NCBI GenBank assembly: GCA_022605955.1
Contig: JAKCOZ010000059.1
Span: forward strand, 62,001 to 126,000
DNA: 64,000 nucleotides
Reading direction: 5' to 3'
Source of the DNA: Rallus limicola
Taxonomy: Eukaryota; Chordata; Aves; Gruiformes; Rallidae
Made by a program: the position numbers and the translations under genes. Shown here one piece after another: positions 38,396 through 50,987 of this stretch (positions are counted from its first letter, which is position 1; each line of letters starts with the position of its first letter). Under the pieces are notes generated by a model. The model saw nothing but the letters and a program-made list of their open reading frames with translations. It did no database searches and was not told the DNA's origin.

Positions 38396-39153
38396 CAACT
38401 TTTAGGGATTTGGGCACCTCTCTGTGTAAGTCAGTCATATTTGAGACTTACTGTACAGAAGTGATAGAAAAGGTCTGATGACTTCAATTTCTGATCCTAT
38501 TGAAAATTGTTATGGGTCTCAGGGTATTTAAGGAGTGGGAGGGGAAAGGCTGGTGGGGAGCAGCAGTAATACATGGGTATTTCAGCAGCTCTGTAGCTGT
38601 GCAGCAGCCTTACTCTTAATGGGAATTTTTTAATGGTTTGCCAGGAATACTTCCCAGCAAAGCCTTTTTTTCATGGCCTGATGAAAGGTGGATTATTTTT
38701 GTTTCCATTAATTGCAAGCATTGTGGTAGAAACTGTGGGGAAAAGGGGAATCCTGAATACCTGTGAAATCAGCTAGTGCGATTGTCCTCTCAGTCGGTTG
38801 TTATACACCCATCAAAAATAAATACCTGACTGTCAGCTCAGGATAAATAGACCTTGAGTAAGGTGGACTGGAGTGGTCTTGGTGGTCATGATTTACCAGT
38901 TTAGCTGTTAATACTGTTTCAATGCGAAATATTATGATGCTTAGTAATGCTGTGGCAGTTTACTGCCAGCCAAATGGAAGGTCATGGGAATGGTGAGGTA
39001 TGTGGTGAGGGCAGCTCTGTTGGAGAGCTAAAACTTAGAGCCATAATTTGGTTTTTTTGGGTGCTTTACACCTGCTGTTGGCCTGAAGGAAATGAGAATC
39101 CAATTTGGCTTTCTGCTCCAATATTGAGCTGATATTTGCAGACACCCCCTTCT

Positions 39154-39173
39154 CCCCCCCCATATATATATAT
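39154..39173 (+). repeat. C8 homopolymer followed by (AT)n
   Basis: Eight C residues are followed directly by six AT units. It lies 170 bp upstream of the candidate exon at 39343. Confidence 0.8.
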
Positions 39174-39342
39174 GTCTTCTGAATCAAGGAGATCAGAAAT
39201 ACAAAATAAACACAAAACTGCATGAAGGTAGGGTGGTTTTATTTCTGGAGCTCTAACAGCATTTTAAACTATACTGATTTCTATTCACTGATTCATAGTT
39301 ATCTGATTAAGCTAAAACACGCTGTCTTCTGTTCCTCTCTAG

Positions 39343-39444
39343 CTAATGCGATTCTGAAAGAAATGCTCTGTTCTCTGTCGGACCATTCCTTCAGGGCATA
39401 CAGTCAGATCCCTGATCAAATCAGCTGCCCTTGGGACTTCTGGG
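39343..39444 (+). other. candidate internal exon, 102 bp
   Basis: The acceptor GCTGTCTTCTGTTCCTCTCTAG is strong, with a branch-point-like CTAAAAC about 30 bp upstream. The 102-bp segment ends at a good donor (CTGGG|GTGAGAAG). Only one frame is open through it, phase 1 at both ends, and it reads NAILKEMLCSLSDHSFR... to ...SCPWDFW. It retains two CpGs in an AT-rich, CpG-poor setting, which hints at constraint. The phase is compatible with the phase-1 reading of the 22734-22796 segment (joining codon GCT, Ala). I cannot place the peptide in any family. It is either an exon of an unknown coding gene or a lncRNA exon with an open frame by chance. Confidence 0.4.
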
Positions 39445-42400
39445 GTGAGAAGAATTGATGCATTGTCTATTTTGATTCTTAGATCTTTCTAAATAGAGAA
39501 ATATTCCTGAAATTTAATCAGTAGCTGACACCGAAATTGAGATATAACTATGGCTTCCAACTGGTGTTTGAATATTTTAACTTCAAATAATCGCCTGTGG
39601 ATTGGTGTGTTTTTAATTGAGTGAAGAACATATTCTATTCTTGTCTAATCCATTCATCCTCACTTGCCAACTTCTTAAGTCTGTCCAAGTCTATATGTTA
39701 TTTTTCTTCCTTCTTCACTGTATAGGGAAGTGATTTGGTGACTTTGCATTTACTTGAGTGACGTTAGTGCTAGGTCAGTACTGCCTCTGGGAAATGCTAG
39801 ATGCTCCAGCTGTTCACTGCACTGTTTGTCAACTCTGAGAAATACAGGTGGAAGAGAGCTGTTTTGCACAGTACATTTTAAAATGGATCCCTATGTAAGG
39901 TTCCAGCATTCCCACTGATAGGGTAACTGACTCTGCAACTGGGGTCTTTTTACATTGTTCCCGGTAGGTACTTCCATGCCTGTCTGGTTTGTACTTTGTT
40001 CTTATTGGCTAGTATATAGCTTACCTTAAAAGAAGTGAGGTTTGGGAAGCTATTGCTCTTTATATTGACAACAAATTAAGTGGGTATTATTTGTGTTACT
40101 GAAGGATTTGCCAGTCCTGCAACATCTCAGTTGTGGGGTGTTTTTTTCTTCCTCTTCTCTCTCCATGAGTTTTTCTTTTACCTTAAAATAAAGTGGATTA
40201 TCAACCTTAAAAGTATTTCTGATTAGGGAGTATGCTGAAAAAATCTCACATAAATGTCAACAGAAATCTTGAAAACAATTAAAATTATAAAATTTTAAGA
40301 TTTTCTTGTCATTCTTTCTTATTACCTTCTGGCTTTGCTCTCAACGCAATCTCTACTTTTCTCTGAAGCACATTTCCTCCCCTCACAGTCACCTTTAACT
40401 GAAGCTGAGATTGCCTTGCTCTGACTTTCATTGAAGTTACCTAGTGAAATGCTTGCATCTCATCAGTTGCTATTTCAAGAGCAGGAACGGCAACCAAGTA
40501 CTACTTGTACAGGGTGGGTACTAGTAGTTGAACTGAAGTATAGAAGTAGTAGTGATATTTAATACAATGTGGGTGTGTATGATGGAAAAGGCCATCCGAT
40601 GTGATCTGATTGTATTGGTAACCACTGTCATCCTGCACTCTTCTAAAAGTCTGTCACTGATCATTCATAAATGGAAATGATCACTCTTTTCAAATCAGGT
40701 GATTTGTGGCTACTAATTGTACCATCTTTGCCATACTGCAACATTATCTGTCAGTGGACCTAAAGGCTACTTATACAGTGTGCATGTAAACGAGCAGGGG
40801 CCTTATTACTGAATTCTAAGACCGTTCTGTTCTGACCTGCCTTTATTTGACTCTTTTCTGTCCCATTACCAGGATATATTAGAAGAAAGCAAATCTCCTC
40901 CAAGTATGCATTCAATTACTAGACTTGCAATGTGCTGCAATTTGGTGATGCATTCTGTGCTTGCTGGATTTATAGGCTAATAAGCTGGTGCATACTGATG
41001 AACCTCACTTGGAGAAGGAGTTGTTTGTAGCATGTAGTTTGTATTAAGACAGCCAATATTTGGGATAGATATGAAGGGAAAGCAGACTTGTTTCTATTGT
41101 GCTAAATGTTGCAGTTAAGACTGTGCCCTTTTTTTTTTTTTTCTGCCATCCTGCTGCACATCTTTTTAAGCACTTCATAGTTCCAATCAGTCACGTTGCA
41201 GCAAATTGGAATTTATTTAAAAGTTTAATTGGATTGATCTTACGTGAATAAGTATTAGGTGAAGTCCTTTATCTGGCAAATGTTCAAAATTTTAGGAACG
41301 TTAACATCTAATTTTTTTGCAAACTGCTTAACTGGTGAAAATGTAAATTTTTGCCCATTGAAGATTATAGCCCTTTTTTCAATTCTGTTTGAATAAATGG
41401 AATTTCTTCAAGTGAGTGACTATGATGCAGTAATTCCTGTACGGTTTACTTTCTGCCAATTAGTACATTAATAACATTTCTGCGTTTACTTGAATATACA
41501 GGTAGATTAAGTTTTGTTGCTCTGATTCCTCGTTTGAAATCCATGACTAGTTGATCTGAGGGATGGGGAATTTAATTAACAGGTGCAAGCCAATGATGCA
41601 ACAATGATGCAGTCGATTCACTGACTACAAAATAGCTACACATTATGACCAAGGAGTGGAGGTTGTCTCTTGAATGAAGGCATATAGACTTATGAATGTA
41701 TAAGTTCTTGCTTACATAATCAAATAATTATCTTAGTGACTTTCATTAAGAAAAGTACAAAAGAAAACATGCTGTATAAGAAAAGAACAATGCATATTTT
41801 AATAGTTACATTAATACTAAAGGGAGCCCTCAGGGATTGTTCTCTTGGTGGGTAATTGACAGTAATACAGATTTTAATTTATGTCTTGCCATTCCTTTTT
41901 CATGTTTCAAAGCTGAGCTTGCTGTCTTTTTTTTTTTCCTCCTTCAGATTTCTTTATAGCCAAAAGACAAACAGATAATTTTCTGAATAAAAAGCCACAA
42001 CTATGTGTGCTTTTGCTCATGTTTTCCTCATCTGAACAGATTTGTGTGCTTAGCATGGTCTGCATACGCTCTGTTTCTGCAGCCTCATGTGGATTAACCT
42101 TCATTTTTTCACTGCTTTTGCAACTAGTTGCTGTGGCGCTGACTGGCTACTGGCTGGCTTTGGCCACAAGGTTACTGTGCAACAGTATTTGTTTTGGATA
42201 GTAGTGAATTCATGCAATGAACTGACAACCTCTATTTTTTTAATTATCTGTGGTTAGAACTCCTTTCTACATCTTTTTTGCTTAATGTGGAGCATGAAAA
42301 GATATGAGTCTGTAAAACGCAGCAAAGCAATCTCTGGAGTGCCTGTAAGAGCTGAACCAGCCCAGAAGTAAACTTGATCTTCTTAGCAAATGTGTGCTAC

Positions 42401-45308
42401 TCACAGGCAGGGCTAAGAATATGTGGTCTCTTGGACCAGTGTACATGCACGCAATAGTGGGTCTTCTCTTGAGGATACCACTTTCATCTGTAGGTTTCAT
42501 AGTCTTGCCCCAGCTACTGTGGTAACTCACAGGTACATGCTGGATAAAACACTAGTAAGCAGATTCTAGTAAAAGCAAGTTGTCACAATTTCCCATTAAA
42601 GTATCACGTTCTTGAGCATGTCAGGATGTCTCAGAAATCAAGTTATGCACCACACAAATCAGTGGGGTTTTTTAGTTTTCAGTTTTCAGTGTGGGGATGG
42701 AGCATGAGCTGTCTTCTCTGTTACTTGGGCTGTTAATATTCCTGATTGTATTAAGCAGCAAACTCTGGGAAACTTGCATTACATGTAGCACCAAAACAAA
42801 CAAAGCCTTATATGTGGATTGGAAAGCAAAGGAAACCAGAGGGTATGTATTCCAGCTGAAAAAAATTGTCAAAAGGCTGTTTATCTCATAAAAGCCCTTC
42901 TCATGAGAATTTGTAATAAGTTAAGGCTGGACTCTCTGCGTTGAACTGAGAGCTCCCTTTAAACAGCTTTGAGTCCAAGAGCACTTTTTATGCCAATACA
43001 AAAATACAGAACTTTCAATAAACAAAAGTGACCTTCAGATAGATCAGAAAGGATCTTCAGGTTCTGGTATTGCAAATCTCTTTAGTAGTGAGCAAGGTAA
43101 ATCACATCCTTTTTGTCTCTCAGTAAACAAGCTTTTTGGGACATACCTAATTTTGGATGGAGTATTTTCTAACAGGTCTAGCCAGCTTTTCACATTTGTA
43201 GCTATCTTGGTGATGTTCTTGACTTCTTGGTATTATGAAACATGAAATAAACTTTTAGAATTGTTCTTACAGATCTGTTTTGCAACCCCTCCACAACACT
43301 TGTATTAAACATGCCAGATATTGAAGAGCTGATGTGCTTTGTTCCATTTGATATCGTTTCGCATAAGGGATTTTAAAGCCAGTGAGGAGACTTTGGTATT
43401 TCTGATTTTAGACTGTGATAGGTTCCATGTTAGAAATAAACTATTTAAATTGTATGAGCAGTCATATAAAGAAAATGTTTTCTTAAAATATTCTGAGGTA
43501 TTGTAAGTGAAACAACAGTTCAGAGTCACAAGAAGATTTTCTATTTCCAGATGTCTTGAGAGTATCAAACAAATCTGCTGCTTTCCCAGGATAAAGCCTG
43601 CAAGTTTCTTAGTGAACTCTGAGAGTTCCAGCTTAGAGAAAAAATTGGAATATGAAAGCAGCTCAGCAAACTGCGGTGCAAAGTCCCAAGAGCTGGGGAT
43701 TGAGAAGTTACTTCCATGAACTTTTTTTTTTGGCCCAAATAGATGATTTCACATAAGTGTAAGATTTCAACAAACTGACAGTACTTTTTCCTCTTTTTAT
43801 TTTTCCCTTTCTTTTTTCTTTAACATTAGCAAGTTCAGCTGAAAAACTTCCATTTAGCTCTTATGTTGGTTTGGTTTTCCTTTTTCTGGGATAAGCAGAT
43901 GTCACTACTTGGCTCCTTATTTTTTCACATGTTGAAGGTATTGGAAGGCAATGAAGTTACTTGATTTGATATGAACTCCAAGCTTTTCTTTTAATACGTG
44001 GGACATTTTAACAGATTTATTTCACTGGAAATAGTTACACTTGTAGGACATACCTTAGGCAAAGGAAGCTGCTTAGAAGAGCAGAACTCTGTGGGCTGAC
44101 AGAGCACCCTGATGTGTTCCACATGCTCTGCACAGCAGGATTTGTAAGGGCTGGTGCAGAATGGGGTGACTGAAGCACAGCAAATCCAGCTCGAAACTAC
44201 TTTGGTCAGGAGAGGCAATAGTTCAGGCACGTTGTTGGCGAAAGAACCCACTTGAGAAACTGTACAAACTTTCAGAAAATTGTGAGCTTTAGGGTCCTGT
44301 GGGTATACAAGATAAATAGGATTACATGGGTATGTCAGTGTAACAGCAGTGCTGCAGCAAAGCATTGTTTTAAAATGCTTAGATAGAGAAAATGTCCTCT
44401 TTGTTCATGCTTGGCTGGCATTAGCATAGCCCTTGCCTCTTTGCCACCCGACAGATGTTTTCCAGCAAGCAGACTTCTCAGCTACTCCTGGGACAGCCTT
44501 GCTCTGTCTTCACCTACATTCATTTATCGCTTCAAGTATCTGCTGGTAGAAAATGTTTTTGCTCTTATATCTTGTTTTCCTTCCATTTTCTGTCCTGAAA
44601 TTTTCATACGTGACTCAAATGTTTGGAAACCACACCTTGGAACGCTACCAAAAAATACAGTAATGTTGAGGGAGAAAGTCTAAGTGTTTTAAACGAGTCC
44701 GTGGAACTCTTCTGCAAATCAAATCAAATGTATAAAAAAAAAAATAAAATCAAAGGCAGAAAAAAGGGAGGGAGCAAGAGGAAGATCAGTGGAGAGTGGT
44801 AAGAAAGGAGAGAAGCTTAGTGGTATGTCGGACTTGTATTCCAGAATTTCACACCTGGATTCTAAATTTTATCATATACTTTTTTTGACTTGTAATCACA
44901 TCTGCAGTGCAGGTCTGGTGATGTGTAGCATAGAATATTTTGTTGACAACATACTTCGTGCACCTATGTTGCTTTTTTAAAAGGATTTTGTCCTCTACAT
45001 GCTTGTATATTTACACAAAGCATTATCACTTCAGTGAAATCCAGATGTTTGTTTTATGGCTGTATCTGATAAGATGTGGTCTGGGAGACTCCTGCGGTGA
45101 AACACCCCTGCGGCGGTACAGCATCAACAGAGAAACAGCTTTAAAGAACTCTCTCTGTAAAACTGGTCATGGTTTCTTAGGCAACCTCTTCCAAACGTGG
45201 CAAGCCTTGGCTCTGCCTCAAGCTGCTGAACTTCCTGCTTTTCCAGTTCATTCCATAAAAACTTCCCAAATGTAGTAAACCCCTTGGACGCCTATTTTTC
45301 CCCTCGTT

Positions 45309-45326
45309 TTCTCTCTCTCTCTCTCT
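45309..45326 (+). repeat. (TC)n microsatellite with T-rich tail
   Basis: About nine TC units are followed by a T-rich stretch to 45360. The polypyrimidine strand bias could mimic a splice acceptor tract, but no AG with an exon-like segment follows at once. Confidence 0.85.
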
Positions 45327-47515
45327 TTTTTTATTTTTATTTTTTAAAAATTTTATGTTATTTATTAAAATATCTCCTGGCTCTTCTGTAGCTGTTGTCT
45401 GTCACTTTGCCACCCAGAATAAGACTGAGATGTCTCAGTCTAGCTTTTCTGTTCTTAGCAACGATCACAGATTTGATTAGGACTAATGATGCATAACAGG
45501 CAGTGGAATACAGGTTGGACAATCCTATGGGATTTCTCTCATGGGTAAGGCTATTTCTTTAGCCTCTTTTCTTTTGTTGTTGTTGTTTGCTCAAGAAATC
45601 TGTCCCAAAATGAGCAGAGTTCCTCATTTCTACAGACACGTGACTCAGCCCTGCTACTGCATGCTGAAATTATTGAAGCAATATGGGCTTATTGTGTATA
45701 ATAACGCTTCTTTATTCCTGTTTCCCAAAATATATAAGCACCAGAGGTGTTTTTCAGAGTGGGGAGAAAAATGGGAGTATTTGCACTTAAGTAAACTTTT
45801 CTCTTTTTTCTACATATTTGCAATAAATCCTACGAAAAAATTACAGCCTTTCTCTATTGCAAGACAGCTGTGTATAAATTTTTGCCTTATTGAAAAGTGA
45901 AGTCTGAAAAAATGAGATTGGAAAATGGAGCAGCTTTTCTGTGGCAAAAGTTTTAGAAGCATATTTTCTCTTTTTTTTGTCTGCTGTGTATCCAACTCTA
46001 GTGTCAAAGCTTAATGCTCTGTGAAGAACTCTCATTACTGTGCATCAGTGCCTAAAATTTAAAACAAATAGAAATGCCTATGTATAGGAACTTGAGTTGA
46101 TATGAGAAGATGCATTTGAAAACTGTGAAGAAATGAAGTTTATTGGCACACACACATCCTGATCTTTGAAAATTCTTTCACTTGTTCTGCTTATACATTC
46201 TCTATAACCTTGATGAGTCAACAGAGGTAGTTTCAACAACTAAAAGTAAAATATCATGAGGCAAACCCACAAAGCTAGCTGTTACAAAACTAGTCTACAT
46301 TTTATTTCCTTTTTGTATTTTGGGTTTTTGAAACATTAAGGTTTCACATTTCGAAGACTTTGTCCGCAACATTAAACTTTGTTTGATGAAAGCTAAGATT
46401 CTCAAATGAACAGATTATTCTTGTCATTTTAAAGAAGAAAAACACCAATGAAACTTCAAGATTTGCTAACAAATAAAATGTGTGTAATAGTTAAAATCGG
46501 GCAGTTATATTCTGTAAAGGTAACAAGTGGATTAGTCTGTGAGGCAGAACAGGTCTGATATGTTAAATACTATAGAAAAACATCATATTGTAATATTGAT
46601 CATTTTCTTAAATTTTCTTTTCATGGAGTGACTGTGGGCCAAGTATCCTTGCATAAATCATTAATAGGGAAGCAACTCTGGGAGTGGTCTAAGATATTTC
46701 TACTTCTGTGTTTCTGATATGGAATTTTATAACAGATAAAGTAAAACATTTCCACTTTCAGTAGCGCTCATGGAGGTTTAGGAAAAGAAACGGTGCTCTA
46801 TCACTGGCTGTAATATCTATAGAAAAGGTACTTGAGGAATTCCTGTTCCAAGTTTGTGGGACAGATAGCAAAGAAAGAGGAAATAAACTTGTTTCTGTGA
46901 ATACCAACAGTAAGGCATTTTTGAAAATATTTGACATAGTCAAGGTGCACACTGACTTTCACGGACTGGCTTGCCAGGACTCCTGAAAGACAGAAGTGTT
47001 TATGAAGGGTATGGATGAAAAACAGTGCCATTCATATTTATTTTTCTGTGGTTTGTCAGGGTTTTATGCTGGTTGGCATCTTTTTGAGTCAGGATGCATT
47101 TCTGTTCTAAGAGCTGGTTTGTGCTGCAGGACAGAGGTGCTTTCTGGTCTAGTTTTAGCTGCATTCTGCATTAAATCTCAAGCAAGAATCCAGGATGAGG
47201 AATTTATGGAAATGGCTTTGCTTCCAAAGTTTCTTACTTTTCCTTCCTGCTACCCCTCTTTTTTCCTCCTCTGCCTCCTCTCCCGCTCCCCCTGATGGCT
47301 GATGTCAGCATTTTTAGAGCCCAGTTAATTAGTATTTGGTGAATGTTGCCAGAGTTCATCTTTCACATTTTTATATGAAGAATTTCCTTGAGATATTTTT
47401 CTTGTCTACTATAGCCAATATACAAAATGGTGCCAAACATCACATTCCTTTTGCTCTCCTCCAAATTGTTCTGCGTAACATATGCAGAACCAAAGTTTCT
47501 CTCGTCATTTTCTAG

Positions 47516-47560
47516 GCAGGTAGTCAGCACTTTTAAGCTCACTTATCATATCAAAAGCAG
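47516..47560 (+). other. candidate internal exon, 45 bp
   Basis: The acceptor GTTTCTCTCGTCATTTTCTAG and donor AAAAGCAG|GTAAGCA are both strong and enclose 45 bp. One frame is open (phase 2 in and out, QVVSTFKLTYHIKS). The phase needed to continue from the 39343-39444 segment meets TAG at the third codon. This conflict argues either that the two are not adjacent coding exons or that the transcript is non-coding. Confidence 0.3.
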
Positions 47561-49997
47561 GTAAGCACTAGACCATGTGAAAATCATTTCAAGAAAAGAT
47601 GCCATTCTGTTCAGTGGTTTGTCTAAATTATAGATGAAATTTTCCCTTCTACAGAGAGAAGTATGTCTCAAATTTTAGGCTATATATTTTTTTTTCTTCT
47701 CTTGCTTCCTACAGTAATGACTTTATATTGATAATTTTCTGCCTGAGGTAAACAGAGACTCCTTGCTTAAATAAAAGAAAAGTGTGTTTTACTCTTGACG
47801 AGCCCTGTAATTTTAGCAGGATAAAAAGTCATCATATTTATTAATCCCCTGGTATTCAAGGACAGGGAGTACTTGAGCAGCAAAGGGCACTTTGCAGAGA
47901 TTCAAACTGTACTCTCAGTATTATCATTTCCCCTGCAATAAACGTATGAGTCCCACAATAGGAAAGAGATCAAAGACCAAAAGGAAAGCAAACTGTGCCA
48001 GTCAAATGGACATTGCTACACAAATGTTATGTTTTCCCTAATACCAATGATAATACAATAGCAAGTAGTATATGTTAAGCAACATCAAGTGCATTTGGAA
48101 TTTTACTGTACCTTTTTGAAAGGACTTAAAGTTGTGTTGCCACACTGAAATCAAAGCAACTAGGTTAACCATCTGAAAGGGGAGCATCCCTTTTGACTTA
48201 GGTTTTAGCTTGTTACTGTGCTTTCTCAAACTCGGCCCAAAGCAGGCTGAGATGTACAGTTGATTGAATTATGCATTTTTGATCAGTACAGATTAAATGA
48301 ATTCTTAGATGTGACAATTAAAAGAAGCATCTTTAAGTGGGCTGAGTAAAGATGATGAGAATATGGCTATTTCCTTTCATGTTAGGCATCCATTAGAAAA
48401 AGCAGAGTGGAGACACTGAAAAAGATCCCTATAACAGAAGTTTGTATCACAGAAAAACCTTATGTTTCTCTTTGAATAATATTTGCATCCCCAGCAGAAG
48501 TTTATTCAACAGTAAATCTGTGCTTTGTTTTAATGAATTAATTGCATTCCCAGCAGAGTAGCTGCTCCCCATCAGTATGTGAATGCTTTGGAGGGTCAAA
48601 AGAAAGGGGTTTTAAACAAAAACCTTTACTGAATTTTTATAACACAAGTAAGTTGGCTATTCTGTCTGCACTTTTAATGTTCCACAGCAATAAGTTTCAC
48701 CCTGCAAACCAAGGATGTAGATGCATAAGCGTTGATTGCTGCACTGCCTGTGGTCATAGAAACAATTCACGTCCTATCAGCAGCAGCTTTTTCCCTTGTC
48801 CTCTACTGTGTTGAGTGGTTAACGCAAAGAATAACAGGGAGTGCTGTGCATATGAAATGGATGCTGCATATCCACGTTGCTTCCACAGCACTTGTGTTAG
48901 TAGGGCATAGGAAGCTGCTGTATGAAAAGTAAGGAGGTTTTCTGCGTCCCCTGGTAAACCTGTCCTAGCCCAAGCTATCTAAAGGGGTCTGTAAGCAGTG
49001 CCCCATACCTGCAGTTAACAAAATGTATTGTCTACTCCTACTCTCCAATTAGTCAAGATATAATTAAGCTTTAATTTATTAGAGGTTCTAACAGTGAGAT
49101 AGCAGAGTTAGCATAATAGAGAACAGACAGCATCTTGTGAGGTATAAATCTCAATTTATGATTGTTTTCTCTCTCTCAAGCATCAGTGTGTGCATAAATG
49201 ATCAAATAATATCCACCCAACCAGGAAAAGGCAGGAAGAGGGCGGGAGGGGAAACAGTCGGAGTATGCACTTGGCATTTCTTTGATGCCGATAGTTAGAG
49301 TGTAGGAGAGAATCCCTGTGCCTGTGAATACATCATCGTTACTCCAGGCCTGTGGTGGGCTGAAGGGCAGAATGACAGGTAACGTGTCCTGAATCACCCC
49401 ATAGTATTGCAAACTGCTACTTAGGAATGAAGATTTCTTAGCAACTCTGCTTTAGTAAACACCAAAACCAAAGATGAGTTGAGTTGCTTTACAAGGAAAT
49501 AATATTAAATTCCAGTCTAACCAGCACAGAAATTGTTTGTGAAAGTATACTAAATGCTGGGTCTGTAAATCTGTGTCAAAAACAAAATTGCTTGCATTAC
49601 AGAGAGAGAAGCATGACACAATTTTTAATACTGTGGAGAGGCAAGAAAATTGGAAAACTAGGACAGTCTGCTCAAGGTGTGAAAATAATGTAAGAATAAA
49701 TACCATCCTCTACTTGTAAAGTGAATGTAACTGCTTTCTTGTCACTTTGCTAATTGCTTTAGAGGAGCAATGATGTTACAGCTGTGGCAGAAAGTAAATA
49801 CATTCTTGTTAGTACCTTGGAAAGAAGCTTAATTCTAACGGCAAGAAAGAAAATTAATCTGGCTGTGTTTGCTGTACATTTTATGTGGTAAATTATGTCT
49901 TGTATCAACAAGTTGCTGTTCTCAGGCTGTAGATTTATCAAGATGTTCATGGTTCATTAAGTCCATGAAGTACAGTCAGAAGCTAAACTAGCTTTGT

Positions 49998-50023
49998 GTT
50001 TTATCAGCTTGTTTTATCAGCTT
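49998..50023 (+). repeat. two-copy 13-bp tandem repeat
   Basis: GTTTTATCAGCTT occurs twice in tandem without mismatch. A recent slippage-type duplication is likely. Confidence 0.8.
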
Positions 50024-50916
50024 GCATTTTCATCTTTTTGTCCCATCCCAGATGAAGTGGATTCATAGCAGGCTGAACGGGCTTCCAAAGTGCAAGTGCA
50101 TCTACCTTTTTAGGTAGATTTTTGAGGCTAGTTTTTCTTATTGGAGCATAAAAGCATTAAATTCACTACAGGGGGAGAAAATAGACTGTGTTTTTAAGTT
50201 GTTCCCCTGTACTAGTTTAACATCTAAAACTGTGTAGTCTCATTGAGAGAGTGTAACTTCTGCCAATGTTAGAGGGTGTTTACATAAATATATTGCAGCA
50301 GTTTCATGGGTACCTGTATGAGACAGTTACTTGTCTTGCATAAATATATACTTGTCAGCACTAAGAGTTCTGATTGTCTTATTGATTTGGTTGGTTTCTT
50401 CAATCATTGGTATTATCATATAGTGGCAACCGTTGCAGCTACCCTATCATATTCTATCTTTCTTGATCCATTTCATTTCCCAGTCTAAAATATTTCCTCT
50501 TCTTTCTAGATCTTCTACTATCTCACAACATCGCCTATCCTTCCCTAACCAATTAGAAAATAACTAATGCTTAAGTGTTACTATTTTCTTTATTACTATT
50601 TATGTTTTTGCTTATTATATTACTGCTTACTAATGTGCATTAGGACATAGCTGAGCCTGACAGTAAGCACAGCGTGGTTTTATATACCAAGAAAATTATT
50701 TTGCTCCAGATTTTACAAATTTCACATTTAAAATCATCATAGCAAAAGAGTTAGGAACTAATTTCAGACAAAGCAAAACAACTTACTCTCACACTTCTAA
50801 ATCTATGATGCCTTTTTTTTTGCTATCTCTTTGGCAATTAACAGCTGTGAAAATCAGCTTGTGGTAGGCAGGAACTGAGGCACTAGATTTGGCCCACTTA
50901 AAATCTCTATTCTCAG

Positions 50917-50987
50917 CAGGCAGGGCCAGCAGAAATGTGACCCTGCTGCTGTTCTGGCAAGAGGAGCTGCTTCTACCTGGGCCACAG
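50917..50987 (+). other. candidate internal exon, 71 bp
   Basis: The segment follows the acceptor AAAATCTCTATTCTCAG and ends in a consensus donor (GGCCACAG|GTAAGAA). It is clearly more GC-rich than the surrounding sequence. Two of three frames are open. In the phase that continues 39343-39444 directly it reads GRASRNVTLLLFWQEE.... An alternative acceptor three bases downstream (CAGCAG) would give 68 bp. No family resemblance is evident. Confidence 0.3.

Larger units (their letters stand above)
34084..39342. other. non-coding DNA, likely intronic or intergenic
   Basis: No gene is seen. It contains the purine tract, the inverted repeat with octamer at 37175, the A/C tract and the C8-(AT)n tract. 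One weak exon-like segment (35061-35109) is given in the findings. Confidence 0.5.

Noticed and set aside
43991..44365. 124-codon minus-strand frame with many cysteines
   Set aside because: Cysteine spacing fits no known domain, there is no signal peptide, and no donor in frame.
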